From NCBI GenBank assembly GCA_030653175.1, contig JAURZV010000037.1, positions 1-61,582 on the forward strand: a stretch of 61,582 bases of DNA, in the 5' to 3' direction. The DNA is from Methylobacter sp. (lineage in GTDB: Bacteria; Pseudomonadota; Gammaproteobacteria; Methylococcales; Methylomonadaceae). The translations under genes and the position numbers were made by a program. This document shows, piece after piece, positions 7,949 to 16,077 of this stretch; within the stretch, counting starts at the first letter, position 1, and every line of letters starts with the position of its first letter. The notes beneath the pieces were generated by a model. That model searched no databases. It saw only the letters and a list, made by a program, of their open reading frames with translations, and was not told the DNA's origin.

Positions 7949-8938
7949 TTACAAATGCCGCTGCTTAATAGCCTGCGCCAACTGATGCACCGCCATCGCG
8001 TATTTATCGCTGTTATTGTATTTCTTGATCACCTTAAAATTGGGATGGACGTGCCAGTATTCACTCCCGTTAGTTACGCTTAACTCAATAGTCGATCCGC
8101 CGTTATAGCTTTTGGTTTGATCCGCTACCGGCATGCTGTTTTGCCAGCCGTTACGCGAAAAATAATGCGCTACGCTGCCGATCGCATCGCACTGATCCCA
8201 AAGATTACGGTGTCCATCGTTGTTGAAATCGACCGCCAAAGTCCGGAAGCTGCTGGGCATAAATTGACCTAACCCCATCGCTCCGGCCCAGGAGCCCACC
8301 GGTTGCAGCGGCTCGTAGCCTTCTTCGCGGGTCATCAGCAAGTAATTCTCCAGTTCCGCAGTAAAAAATTTGGCGCGTCGTTGGGTGTCGAATGCCAGTG
8401 TAGTCAGGGCATCAAAAGTACGCGTTTTGCCGATATTGCGGCCAAAAAAAGTTTCTACGCCGATAATCGCAACAATATATTCGGGATCAACACCGTAAGT
8501 AACGCTGGCTTTTTGGATAGAATCCGCATTGTTACTCCAAAAGGCTACCCCATTATTGATATGTGCTTCGGTAATAAATTGCTGGCGGTAGCGCGTCCAG
8601 CCTCCAGTCTTGGGGTGGGCAGGTTTAGGGCCGTGGTATTGCGGTGGATTTTCCAGACGAATAACGTAATCCAAGCGTTGGGCCTTGGAAAACAAGCCGT
8701 TTAAATAGCTTTCCGAAAATCTGTGTTCAAGCACCATATGGCGGATAAAGTTCCGCACAGCCAACGAGTTGGCGTAAGTCCCGGTTAAACCCTGAGCTTG
8801 ATGTTCAGTAACATGATCAGGGATAGTGGCTGTATTGTGATACGGTGCATCGGTTTGAATCGCCGGATTGCCGGCACATCCGGTAAGAGTCAGTGTTAAA
8901 GCCAGTTTAAATAAGCGTTTATAGCCTGTGTTGTTCAC
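7949..8938 (-). CDS. mltB: Lytic murein transglycosylase B, lipoprotein
   Basis: A 329-residue enzyme that cleaves the MurNAc-GlcNAc bond of peptidoglycan with 1,6-anhydro product formation. The N terminus KRLFKLALTLTLTGCAGN is a lipoprotein signal with Cys21 as the likely lipidated residue, placing it on the periplasmic face of a membrane. The catalytic Glu is probably Glu162 in IIGVETFFGR. The family motifs WAGAMGLGQFMPSSF and DFNNDGHRNLWDQCDAIGSVAHYF are intact. The start is GTG. It lies downstream of the cobalamin genes on the same strand, with a 69-base gap to cobU. Confidence 0.9.
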   Translation of the reverse strand: MNNTGYKRLFKLALTLTLTGCAGNPAIQTDAPYHNTATIPDHVTEHQAQGLTGTYANSLAVRNFIRHMVLEHRFSESYLNGLFSKAQRLDYVIRLENPPQYHGPKPAHPKTGGWTRYRQQFITEAHINNGVAFWSNNADSIQKASVTYGVDPEYIVAIIGVETFFGRNIGKTRTFDALTTLAFDTQRRAKFFTAELENYLLMTREEGYEPLQPVGSWAGAMGLGQFMPSSFRTLAVDFNNDGHRNLWDQCDAIGSVAHYFSRNGWQNSMPVADQTKSYNGGSTIELSVTNGSEYWHVHPNFKVIKKYNNSDKYAMAVHQLAQAIKQRHL

Positions 8939-9007
8939 GGTGGTCTCTTTTGTTGTTAAATGTATTTAATCGATACGGAATTTATTTATATTCTGTATCA
9001 CTGGCAT

Positions 9008-9505
9008 CTATTTCATTTTTATCTTTAAGCCGGCACTGCAAAAAAACACCCGATCGCAATGCTGTCCCATTAGTTGAGCGGCTTTGCCGGACAGGTCGAC
9101 AAACTGTCTGGCCAAGCGGTTGTCGGCAATGACGCTCAGTCCGACTTCGTTATGCACCAGCACCATGTCGCAAGATAACTGTAGCACCGCTTCCAGTTCT
9201 TGCAAAATGTCCGCTTCGGGGATTTGATGATAAAGCTGGTTGTTCAGCCACATCGACACGCATTCGATCAATACCGGTCTCCGGCATTTTTGTAATACTT
9301 CAAACAGTTTAACGGGTTCTTCGATAGTGACAAATAAATCTTGGCGGCGTTGTTGATGAATGAGTATTCGTGTCTGCATCTCATCATCAAAAAACTCGGT
9401 AGTCGCCAGATAGTACGGTTTACCTGTTGTAGCTTGTTCTAAAATATACGTTTCCGCCAACCGGGACTTGCCGCTTTTGATGCCGCCTGTAAACAGTGTT
9501 TTCAT
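9008..9505 (-). CDS. cobU: Adenosylcobinamide kinase / adenosylcobinamide-phosphate guanylyltransferase
   Basis: A 165-residue P-loop enzyme (CobU, CobP in some naming). It phosphorylates adenosylcobinamide and then transfers GMP from GTP to give adenosylcobinamide-GDP, the substrate of CobS. The Walker A motif GGIKSGKS is at residues 7-14 and a second conserved block reads ECVSMWLNNQL. The C-terminal HNEVGLSVIADNRLARQFVD is typical. Its start overlaps the stop of cbiB by 4 bases (ATGA), indicating translational coupling. The length is slightly shorter than the roughly 180 usual in enterobacteria, with no motif missing. Confidence 0.92.
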   Translation of the reverse strand: MKTLFTGGIKSGKSRLAETYILEQATTGKPYYLATTEFFDDEMQTRILIHQQRRQDLFVTIEEPVKLFEVLQKCRRPVLIECVSMWLNNQLYHQIPEADILQELEAVLQLSCDMVLVHNEVGLSVIADNRLARQFVDLSGKAAQLMGQHCDRVFFCSAGLKIKMK

Positions 9506-10398
9506 GACAGAAAGGCTCCGGCGGCCAAAAGGCTTAGAACGATCAGATTAATGCCGGCTTTCATTTGCAATGCTTTGGCTAATGTAGATTTATCGACCGG
9601 ATTGACAGGCAAGCCCAGCGTCGGCTTATGTTTGATTTGGCCGTGATAACTGGCATCGCCGCCCAACGCAACGCCCAGGGCACCGGCCATCGCCGCAATA
9701 GGGTAGCCGGCATTGGGACTTTCCAGTTTATTGCCGTCGCGCCATAAACACTGCCAGGCGCGTTGTCTGTCTTGCGCCAATAAAACGATTATCAAGGCAG
9801 TTAGCCGTGCAGGGATGTAATTGGCAATATCATCGACTATGGCCGCCGTTTTGCCGAAATAAAAATAACGTTCGGTTTTATAGGCAATCATCGAATCCAT
9901 AGTATTGATGGCTTTATACACGGCAATCCCCGGCAAGCCGAACAGCAACAGGTAGAACAGCGGCGCGATAACGCCGTCGCTGAGATTTTCCGCCCAGGTT
10001 TCAAGGCCGGCTTTATAGATTTCGGTTTCGGTCATGTCCTTGGTATCGCGGCTGACCAGATAGCTTAACGCCTGTTTGGGTTGTTCGGCGGTTAACAGTG
10101 CGGCGACGCTTTCGTGCAACATGTTCATGGCCAGACCGGTGGAGGCGAGTATCGCCAAAACTATCAGCGACAGCCAGGTCGGCAAGAAGCCGCACAGAGT
10201 AACCAGGGTGACGCTAATCAATAAGGTCAATGCGCTTAAGCCGGTCACCAATAGCGCGCCGGGCAAAATCCGGTCGCTGTAAAAACGCCGTTCAAACGCA
10301 TTAATAAAATTACCCATCAATACCACCGGATGTTTGCAGGGGAATTCGCCAAAAAACATATCGAAAAGATACGCTAAAGCCGCTAATTCAAAAAACAT
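9502..10398 (-). CDS. cbiB: Adenosylcobinamide-phosphate synthase CbiB/CobD
   Basis: A 298-residue integral membrane protein that attaches the aminopropanol (phosphate) arm to adenosylcobyric acid. Hydrophobic segments alternate along the whole chain (for example LLVTGLSALTLLISVTLVTL and the final INLIVLSLLAAGAFLS). Family motifs are GEFPCKHPVVLMGNFI at the start and AGYPIAAMAGALGVALGGDA near residue 230. It is translationally coupled to cobU. Upstream, 326 bases of repeats separate it from cobQ, although all genes point the same way. The product should act together with the threonine-phosphate decarboxylase encoded at 12354-13373, which makes the arm. Confidence 0.92.
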   Translation of the reverse strand: MFFELAALAYLFDMFFGEFPCKHPVVLMGNFINAFERRFYSDRILPGALLVTGLSALTLLISVTLVTLCGFLPTWLSLIVLAILASTGLAMNMLHESVAALLTAEQPKQALSYLVSRDTKDMTETEIYKAGLETWAENLSDGVIAPLFYLLLFGLPGIAVYKAINTMDSMIAYKTERYFYFGKTAAIVDDIANYIPARLTALIIVLLAQDRQRAWQCLWRDGNKLESPNAGYPIAAMAGALGVALGGDASYHGQIKHKPTLGLPVNPVDKSTLAKALQMKAGINLIVLSLLAAGAFLS

Positions 10399-10724
10399 CG
10401 CAACTTCTCAGGCCTTCTTTTATTGTGTAGCTGCTCATGCCTTTGGTCTGTTTTAAACGGCCAAAGCAAGCTTTGGACTCCAAGAAATACAGATACCGGA
10501 GTTCAGCTTGCTTTGCCTACATGGATGTAGGTAAGGGGCGTGAGCACGACTGCCATGGATGCAGGACGGCTGCATGGATGCAGGACGACTGCATGGATGC
10601 AGGAGGTAGAGCAACGCAGGGAGCAGTTGCCGAGGTAGAGCAACGCAGGGAGCAGTTGCCGAGGTAGAGCAATGCAGGAGCGATTGCCGAGGAGCGGAAG
10701 CTTTGAAGCTTGCGATTCCAAACA
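10399..10724. repeat. Tandem repeat cluster between cobQ and cbiB
   Basis: Holds an inverted repeat pair AAAGCAAGCTTTGGACTCC...GAGTTCAGCTTGCTTTG (10453-10517, also at 13390-13440). Next come about three tandem copies of a unit containing GCATGGATGCAGGACGACT (about 10554-10600). Then come three tandem copies of a 30-base unit containing GAGGTAGAGCAACGCAGG (10602-10692). No gene is supported. These are local expansions of the repeat that also enters coding sequence at 26586 and 28585. Confidence 0.8.
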
Positions 10725-12125
10725 TCAGTCAGCCTTTAACGCTTGCAAAATGGCGGTTATATCCAGGTTTTCCGCGACCATATCGGCAAAGCCCTGTATT
10801 TCGGCCTCGCGATAATGCGAATAGGTATAGCCCTGGTACTGCGGGTTGATGGCTTTAAAGTAATCGGTCCGAAATGCATCGTCATCAAAAACCCCATGCA
10901 CATGGGTTCCAGCGAACAGGTCGCTCTGATAATACAGCGGATACTTGTCCATGCGGCCGCAATGGATTTCATAGCCGCTGATCTCGGCGTATGAAAACAG
11001 CTGGTACTGTCCGCGTGCGAGTATTTTAGGATTTTGATAAAGCACCGTATCGTCAATAAAACCAAGGCCTATTTCCATTGAGGCGACTTCATGCTCAAGT
11101 GCATCAGGATCGTGCAGACTTTGACACAGCATTTGATAGCCGCCGCAGATACCGAATACCGGCTTGTTGAGCTGTAAAATCTCCTTGAACAAGCCCTGTT
11201 TTTTCAGCCATTGCAAATCGCGGATCACGGTTTTACTGCCCGGCAGCAGCACCATATCGAAGCTTTCCAGCGGGCGGTAGGCGTGGATCAATTCGACGTA
11301 CAATTCAGGATCGCCCATCAACACATCGAGGTCGTTATAATTACTCAGGCCCGGATAGGCGATAACTGCAACGCGGATTTTGGCATCAATCAGGCGTTGC
11401 TGATAATTACGCAACGATTGGGAGTCTTCCATGTCGATATTCAGCGGCTTAAACGGCAGCACACCTAAAACGGGAACGCCGAAGCGCTCGGCGATGATCT
11501 TTTCGCCTTCGTCGAAAAAACGCCGGTCGCCGCGAAACTTGTTGATCACCACCCCGATCAGGTTGCTGCGCATGACCGGATCCATCAGCTCCAGCGTGCC
11601 GTAAATCGACGCAAACACGCCGCCGCGCTCGATGTCCGCCACCAGGATATTTTTGGTATTGAAGCTGTTGGCGACAAAGGTATTGGACAAGTCCTTGTTC
11701 AGCAAATTCAACTCGACCGGGGAACCGGCGCCTTCTGCAACTACCAGATCATAGTCTTTCTTTAGCTGAGAAAATGCCTGCTTGACCTGCTGTTTCAAGC
11801 GGTCGATTTCAGCATAATAAGCGGCAATCGACTGGTTTTGATAAACCAGCCCGTTAACAATCACCTGCACCGAACCGTTGCCATGCGATTTAAGCAGCAC
11901 CGGGTTGAACAGGTAACTCGGCTCCACCCGTGCGGCTTCGGCTTGCAGGCATTGCGCCCTGGAAATCTCCCGGCCTTCTTTGGTGACCGCTGAATTATTG
12001 GAGACGTTTTGCGCCTTAAACGGTGCGACCTTCAAGCCCCGGTCGGCAAAAATCCGACACAAGGCCATGACCAGCGTGGTTTTTCCGGCATCTGAACTGG
12101 TGCCGAAGACGGCTAATGGTTTCAT
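10725..12125 (-). CDS. cobQ: Adenosylcobyric acid synthase (glutamine-hydrolysing)
   Basis: A 466-residue enzyme that amidates four carboxyl side chains (b, d, e, g) of adenosylcobyrinic acid a,c-diamide, using glutamine and ATP. The N-terminal half is a dethiobiotin-synthetase-like ATPase with FGTSSDAGKTTLVMALCR at the start and APFKAQNVSNNSAV, both highly conserved in CobQ/CbiP. The C-terminal half is a glutaminase: VFGICGGYQMLC around residue 325 provides the nucleophilic Cys, and GTHVHGVFDDDAFR near residue 410 the His region. Length matches the family (about 480). The start follows cobD with a 228-base spacer filled by a long palindrome. Confidence 0.93.
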   Translation of the reverse strand: MKPLAVFGTSSDAGKTTLVMALCRIFADRGLKVAPFKAQNVSNNSAVTKEGREISRAQCLQAEAARVEPSYLFNPVLLKSHGNGSVQVIVNGLVYQNQSIAAYYAEIDRLKQQVKQAFSQLKKDYDLVVAEGAGSPVELNLLNKDLSNTFVANSFNTKNILVADIERGGVFASIYGTLELMDPVMRSNLIGVVINKFRGDRRFFDEGEKIIAERFGVPVLGVLPFKPLNIDMEDSQSLRNYQQRLIDAKIRVAVIAYPGLSNYNDLDVLMGDPELYVELIHAYRPLESFDMVLLPGSKTVIRDLQWLKKQGLFKEILQLNKPVFGICGGYQMLCQSLHDPDALEHEVASMEIGLGFIDDTVLYQNPKILARGQYQLFSYAEISGYEIHCGRMDKYPLYYQSDLFAGTHVHGVFDDDAFRTDYFKAINPQYQGYTYSHYREAEIQGFADMVAENLDITAILQALKAD

Positions 12126-12157
12126 TGGTAGTTTCTTTTTAGAGCTGATATGACATA

Positions 12158-12180
12158 AAGCACCACGAAGGCGCGAAGTT
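12158..12180. repeat. CACGAAG-type repeat fragment
   Basis: CACCACGAAGGCGCGAAGTTTT matches the CACGAAG repeat family that is complete at 26943-27003. Intergenic between cobD and cobQ. Confidence 0.5.
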
Positions 12181-12232
12181 TTATCCTACAAATCAGTTTG
12201 GTTTGATATTTCCGCACGACCATACTGCCCAG

Positions 12233-12353
12233 GCGTAGGCCGGAATAAAGCCGACCAAGCGTAGCGCAGGATGGACGTTTCCGGCAATTCGCGCAGTAAT
12301 GCCGGAAACGCCAGTTTTCGCTTTCGCTCAAACAGGCTTATTCCGGCCTACGG
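12233..12353. repeat. Long palindromic repeat headed by GTAGGCCGGAATAA
   Basis: Ends are inverted copies of CGTAGGCCGGAATAA, with an inner inverted pair GTTTCCGGCAA/GCCGGAAACGCC. A second full-length copy lies at 37416-37534. The repeat ends immediately after the stop codon of the threonine-phosphate decarboxylase gene (stop 12354-12356). The GTAG head suggests the REP class. Confidence 0.8.
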
Positions 12354-13373
12354 TCACAAACGGATCTCTTTTAAACTGCGTGCAAGTCGGGCTATGGCCT
12401 GTTCATCTTTCACGGCAAAACGCACATGGCTTTTATCCAGGTCTTCAAAATTGTCGCAGACGCGGATTAAAATTCGCGAAGGCTCCACAAATGCCTGCAA
12501 CCGATAACCATCACCGCCGTTTGCCAAGCGCGACAGCAAAAAATTGGCCTGTCCCGGATAAATCTTATCGAACAAACCTGATTCTTGCAGCGCTTGATGC
12601 AATAAATCCCGTAAATGCGCGGTCTGCTGACGGGTCTGCTCAATAAAAGCGGTATTTGCCAACGCCTGCTGCATATAGGCTATGTCCAGGCTGGATAACT
12701 TCCATGCCGGTTCAAAGCGATGCAGTTCCTTTATCGCCGCTGTTGCCGCCAGAATAAAGCCGATGCGGATACCGGCACAGCCGTAAAACTTACTTAACGA
12801 TTTAATCACATAAAGTTTATCGTAATGCGCTATGTGTCCTGTAACCGAATCGATCTTGCAAAAATCAAGGAACGACTCATCAATAATAATGGTGCAATCT
12901 GCCGCTCGCCATTTTGCCAACAAGTCTTGCAGATCGTAAAGCTGGCCGTCCGGCGTGGATGGATTAACAAAAATCACCGTGCTGTGTTTGGGAATATCTG
13001 CCGTCAATTGGGCGAATCGATTGATGTTATGCACATTGCAACCCAGCTCCCCGGCAATATGCGCATATTCGCCATACAAAGGCGTATACAAAACCAGGTC
13101 TTTCGGCTGCAAGCTGCGCAGCAAGGCGAAGATAGCCGCACTTGCACCGTTAAACAGTTCAATGTCAACGCCCGCAGGAACCGGATAGCGCTGAGCAATC
13201 GCCTGTTTTAACAAGCCGTAATCAGGGTCGGCATACGGTGTAAGCTGCACCTGTTGCAGGCAATTTAAATCGACCGCCTGCTTCGGGTTAATGTTGGCCG
13301 AAAAATCCAGCACCTGTTCCGGCAGGCAGTCGAGTCGCCGGGCAAACTGATAAATATTGCCGCCGTGGTTCAT
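12354..13373 (-). CDS. cobD: L-threonine-O-3-phosphate decarboxylase (PLP, class I aminotransferase fold)
   Basis: Start at ATG 13373 (MNHGGNIYQFARRL), giving 339 residues; the frame extends 9 codons upstream but that part overlaps a repeat. The enzyme makes (R)-1-amino-2-propanol phosphate, the nucleotide-loop linker of cobalamin. The N-terminal HGGN and DFSANINP are the family signature. The PLP lysine is in SLSKFYGCAGIRIGF near residue 210, and DESFLDF provides the conserved Asp. The name cobD follows the Salmonella convention; the same gene is called cobC in other schemes. It lies between cobC and cobQ in the same orientation. Confidence 0.9.
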   Translation of the reverse strand: MNHGGNIYQFARRLDCLPEQVLDFSANINPKQAVDLNCLQQVQLTPYADPDYGLLKQAIAQRYPVPAGVDIELFNGASAAIFALLRSLQPKDLVLYTPLYGEYAHIAGELGCNVHNINRFAQLTADIPKHSTVIFVNPSTPDGQLYDLQDLLAKWRAADCTIIIDESFLDFCKIDSVTGHIAHYDKLYVIKSLSKFYGCAGIRIGFILAATAAIKELHRFEPAWKLSSLDIAYMQQALANTAFIEQTRQQTAHLRDLLHQALQESGLFDKIYPGQANFLLSRLANGGDGYRLQAFVEPSRILIRVCDNFEDLDKSHVRFAVKDEQAIARLARSLKEIRL

Positions 13374-13389
13374 TGATAACCTAAGTATT

Positions 13390-13440
13390 TGCCAAAGCAA
13401 GCTTTGGACTCCAGATACCGGAGTTCAAAGCTTGCTTTGT
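13390..13440. repeat. Inverted repeat AAAGCAAGCTTTGGACTCC
   Basis: CAAAGCAAGCTTTGGACTCC followed by CCGGAGTTCAAAGCTTGCTTTG forms a hairpin with about 20-base arms. A second copy is at 10453-10517, also next to a cobalamin gene. Intergenic. Confidence 0.7.
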
Positions 13441-13462
13441 AACGTATGTAAACACGGTTCAT

Positions 13463-14026
13463 TTATAGATTGATATATTCGATGTAAAGGTAATCGTCAG
13501 CCTGCCGCAGTTTATGCACGGAACCCGAATCAATCCGCAGTTGAAACGAATTGGCTAAGGGCAGATTCAAAGCGCGCGCCAGCAAAGCGCGAATAATGCC
13601 CGCATGGGTTATCACCAAAACCTGCTCTGCTTTGGTGGCTAATAAATCCTGCCAAAAGCTGTTCGCACGCTGATACAAATCTTCAAAATTCTCGCCGTTC
13701 GGCGGGGCTGCGGTCACAAAGTTATTCGTCCAATGCTGTAAAACATCGGCATCAATGTCATCAAAACGTTTGCCTTCCCATTCCCCGAAATCAAGCTCCT
13801 GTAGCCGCACATCGGTGGTCACCGTATCTGAGAACGTCTCGGCCAATTGCAGACAGCGTGTTAACGGGCTGCTAAAAACCTTGCAGGCCTCGTCGAACTC
13901 GGGCAGTTTGTCATGCAGGTTTGCCATCTCGTCGGGAAAACTGTCCGCCAGGGCAATATCGCTTTGACCGTAACACAGTCCCGGATCGGTAGCGGTTTGG
14001 GTGTGGCGAATTAAATAAATATCCAT
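13463..14026 (-). CDS. cobC: Histidine phosphatase family protein, probable alpha-ribazole-5'-phosphate phosphatase
   Basis: Start at ATG 14026 (MDIYLIRHTQT), giving 187 residues; the longer open frame upstream is the shadow of cobS. The RHT motif at residues 7-9 contains the phospho-accepting His, and VITHAGIIRALLA near residue 145 holds the second catalytic His, as in phosphoglycerate-mutase-like phosphatases. In a cobalamin cluster this family member removes the 5'-phosphate of alpha-ribazole-phosphate or of adenosylcobalamin-5'-phosphate. The start overlaps the end of cobS by 16 bases, so the two are likely coupled. Assignment to cobC rather than a generic phosphatase relies on context. 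Confidence 0.88.
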   Translation of the reverse strand: MDIYLIRHTQTATDPGLCYGQSDIALADSFPDEMANLHDKLPEFDEACKVFSSPLTRCLQLAETFSDTVTTDVRLQELDFGEWEGKRFDDIDADVLQHWTNNFVTAAPPNGENFEDLYQRANSFWQDLLATKAEQVLVITHAGIIRALLARALNLPLANSFQLRIDSGSVHKLRQADDYLYIEYINL

Positions 14027-14802
14027 AAGGCACTCACGCTTAAATAAAAAACAGTCTCGGCAACTTGCTGGCTTGCGCCCAGGCAATCGCCGGTATAGCC
14101 GTCGATACGGCGGTAAAAATAATGTCCCAGAAGCAGGGTTGCAACCAATACGGGGATAATTGCCGCCGCACACAATACCGGTAGCAACGCCAGCGGCAAC
14201 AACGCTATAACTGCGGCAAAAGCCAATTCCCGGAAGTTGGGTCGATAAACCGCGCCCGAGGCTTTGCTGTCATTTCCACGCGCATAAGTATAACGCTGCA
14301 TCAGCAACAACGGCGACAAGCGGCTGATGCTGTGTCCGGCCGGCAATACTAAAGGCACTATGGCGGCAGGCATTGCGACTAGCACGCTGATCTTCAACAA
14401 CAGCATCAACAGCAGCCCGATAAATCCGTAAACGCCGATATGGGAATCTTTCATGATTTCCAGAATGCGCTGTTTATTCATGCCGCCGCCGAAACCGTCG
14501 CAGACATCGGCAAAGCCGTCTTCATGCAATGCGCCGGTCAGCAAAATGCCGATGATGAGCGCCAGGATCACCGCCGTAGCCTGCGGCCAAACTAAATCCG
14601 CCAAGTAAAAGCTTAAAGCCGTGATGCCGCCAACCAGCCAACCGATCAACGGCAAGTAAACGGCTGCCTGAGGCAGCTGTTTGTAATCCAATGATTGAGG
14701 ATGGGGTAGGCGGGTGTAGAAGCTGAGGGCTAATAAGAATAGTTGTTTATCGTTCCAGCGTTGCCAAACGCGGCGGAGAAACATCATTAGCTGCATTTCC
14801 AC
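14011..14802 (-). CDS. cobS: Adenosylcobinamide-GDP ribazoletransferase
   Basis: A 263-residue membrane enzyme that joins adenosylcobinamide-GDP with alpha-ribazole(-phosphate) to complete the lower ligand. The conserved acidic motif is clear: ALHEDGFADVCDGFGGGMNKQRILEIMKDSHIG around residues 87-120. Several hydrophobic segments follow (GFIGLLLMLLLKISVLVAMPAAIVPLVL; FAAVIALLPLALLPVLCAAAIIPVLVATLLL). The start is uncertain: GTG 14802, or ATG two codons later, or the ATG pair before FLRRVW. The next gene, cobC, overlaps its 3' end. Confidence 0.92.
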   Translation of the reverse strand: MEMQLMMFLRRVWQRWNDKQLFLLALSFYTRLPHPQSLDYKQLPQAAVYLPLIGWLVGGITALSFYLADLVWPQATAVILALIIGILLTGALHEDGFADVCDGFGGGMNKQRILEIMKDSHIGVYGFIGLLLMLLLKISVLVAMPAAIVPLVLPAGHSISRLSPLLLMQRYTYARGNDSKASGAVYRPNFRELAFAAVIALLPLALLPVLCAAAIIPVLVATLLLGHYFYRRIDGYTGDCLGASQQVAETVFYLSVSALWIFI

Positions 14803-14817
14803 GCTGAAGTATTATTA

Positions 14818-14959
14818 CCTCGTTCCCACGTGCTACGTGGGAACGCAGTATCGGCGCGCTGCGCCGCGTAAAGACTTAGGGTGCGATTCGGCTGTGGTTG
14901 CAGCATTTCAGGACGCGGCGCGTCCTGGATGCATCCCCACGTAGCGCTGGGGAACGAGA
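14818..14959. repeat. Palindromic repeat, CTCGTTCCCACG family, between cobT and cobS
   Basis: Begins CTCGTTCCCACGTGCTACG and ends with the inverted GCTGGGGAACGAG. Inner parts (GGACGCGGCGCGTCC, CGGCGCGCTGCGCCG) match the copy at 9-109. It occupies most of the 228-base gap between cobT and cobS. Confidence 0.75.
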
Positions 14960-15030
14960 AGAATACTTTCAAAGCATGCGAAAAATTCAAGGTAAAAAAA
15001 CCTTGAGCCTTTCGCCTTTCACCTGTTTTT

Positions 15031-16077
15031 TCAACGATCAACCCCAGCCTCGGCAAACGTAGCCATTTCGTTCAAAAACACTACCGCCGATTGCAGCAGC
15101 GGGTAGGCGAGGGCAATGCCGGAACCTTCGCCCAAGCGCAATTCCAGATTCAGCAAGGGTTTTGCATTGAACTGATTTAATAAAGCCTGATGCCCCTGTT
15201 CGCTGGAAACATGGCTGAATACGCAATAATCCAGCACCTGAGGATACAGTTTGTTGGCGACCAACAGCGCGGTGCCGGCAATAAAGCCGTCGACTAAAAT
15301 AAGCATGCCCAGTTCGGCGGCTTTGAGATAAGCGCCGACCATCATCGCGATTTCAAAACCGCCGAAAGTGGCCAGTACGCCTAAAGGCTCGGTCGCATCT
15401 TTATGCTTATTTAACGCCCTCTGCAATACGATTAACTTGTGTTGCAACTGCCCATCATTTAAACCGGTACCGCGGCCGACACAGCGCACCAACGACAGAC
15501 CGGTTAAACGATGCATCAGCACTGCTGCGGATGAGGTATTGCCGATACCCATTTCGCCAAAGCCGATACAGTTACAGCCGCTTTCATATTGCCGCAAAAC
15601 CTGATCTGCCCCAGCTTGCAGGGCGTTGGCGCATTCCTCGGCGGTCATCGCAGGATGGGTTAAAAAGTTTTGGGTGCCTTTGCCGATCTTTGCATTAATC
15701 AGCTTGGGATGGCTGCTCAAATCAGCGTTGACTCCCGCATCGACAATTAATAATTCTATGTCGTGTTGGCGGGCAAAAACGCTGATCGCCGCACCGCCGG
15801 CCAAAAAGTTGGCGACCATTTGCGCGGTAACGGCTTGCGGATAAGCGCTGACTCCGGATTCAACAATGCCGTGGTCTCCGGCAAAAATGAGCATGCACGG
15901 TTTGTTTAAGCGGGGAGTCAGGCTGTTTTGACACAATCCAACCTGTAATGCCAGGGATTCCAATTGCCCCAAAGAACCTCGCGGTTTGGTTTTCTGGTCG
16001 ATTTTGGCTTGTAAAGAGGTTCTAAGTGTTGATGCGAGCGGGGGGATGGCAAAATTTAGCGGCACGGTGTATTCCAA
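15031..16077 (-). CDS. cobT: Nicotinate-nucleotide--dimethylbenzimidazole phosphoribosyltransferase
   Basis: A 348-residue enzyme that makes alpha-ribazole-5'-phosphate from 5,6-dimethylbenzimidazole and nicotinate mononucleotide. Family motifs: KPRGSLGQLESLALQVG near the start, ADLSSHPKL, GFGEMGIGNTSSAAVL around residue 180, and LRLGEGSGIALAYPLLQSA with the catalytic Glu near residue 320. The start is unclear. The longest frame opens with TTG at 16077, overlapping the 3' end of bluB; a GTG four codons later (VPLNFAIPPLAS) is an alternative. Direct overlap with bluB, which makes the dimethylbenzimidazole, fits a two-step lower-ligand module. Confidence 0.93.
   Translation of the reverse strand: MEYTVPLNFAIPPLASTLRTSLQAKIDQKTKPRGSLGQLESLALQVGLCQNSLTPRLNKPCMLIFAGDHGIVESGVSAYPQAVTAQMVANFLAGGAAISVFARQHDIELLIVDAGVNADLSSHPKLINAKIGKGTQNFLTHPAMTAEECANALQAGADQVLRQYESGCNCIGFGEMGIGNTSSAAVLMHRLTGLSLVRCVGRGTGLNDGQLQHKLIVLQRALNKHKDATEPLGVLATFGGFEIAMMVGAYLKAAELGMLILVDGFIAGTALLVANKLYPQVLDYCVFSHVSSEQGHQALLNQFNAKPLLNLELRLGEGSGIALAYPLLQSAVVFLNEMATFAEAGVDR

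Noticed and set aside
10554-10692. Tandem direct repeats considered as a CRISPR array
   Set aside because: Units follow each other without unique spacers, and the same unit is dispersed elsewhere and inside genes; no cas genes are present.
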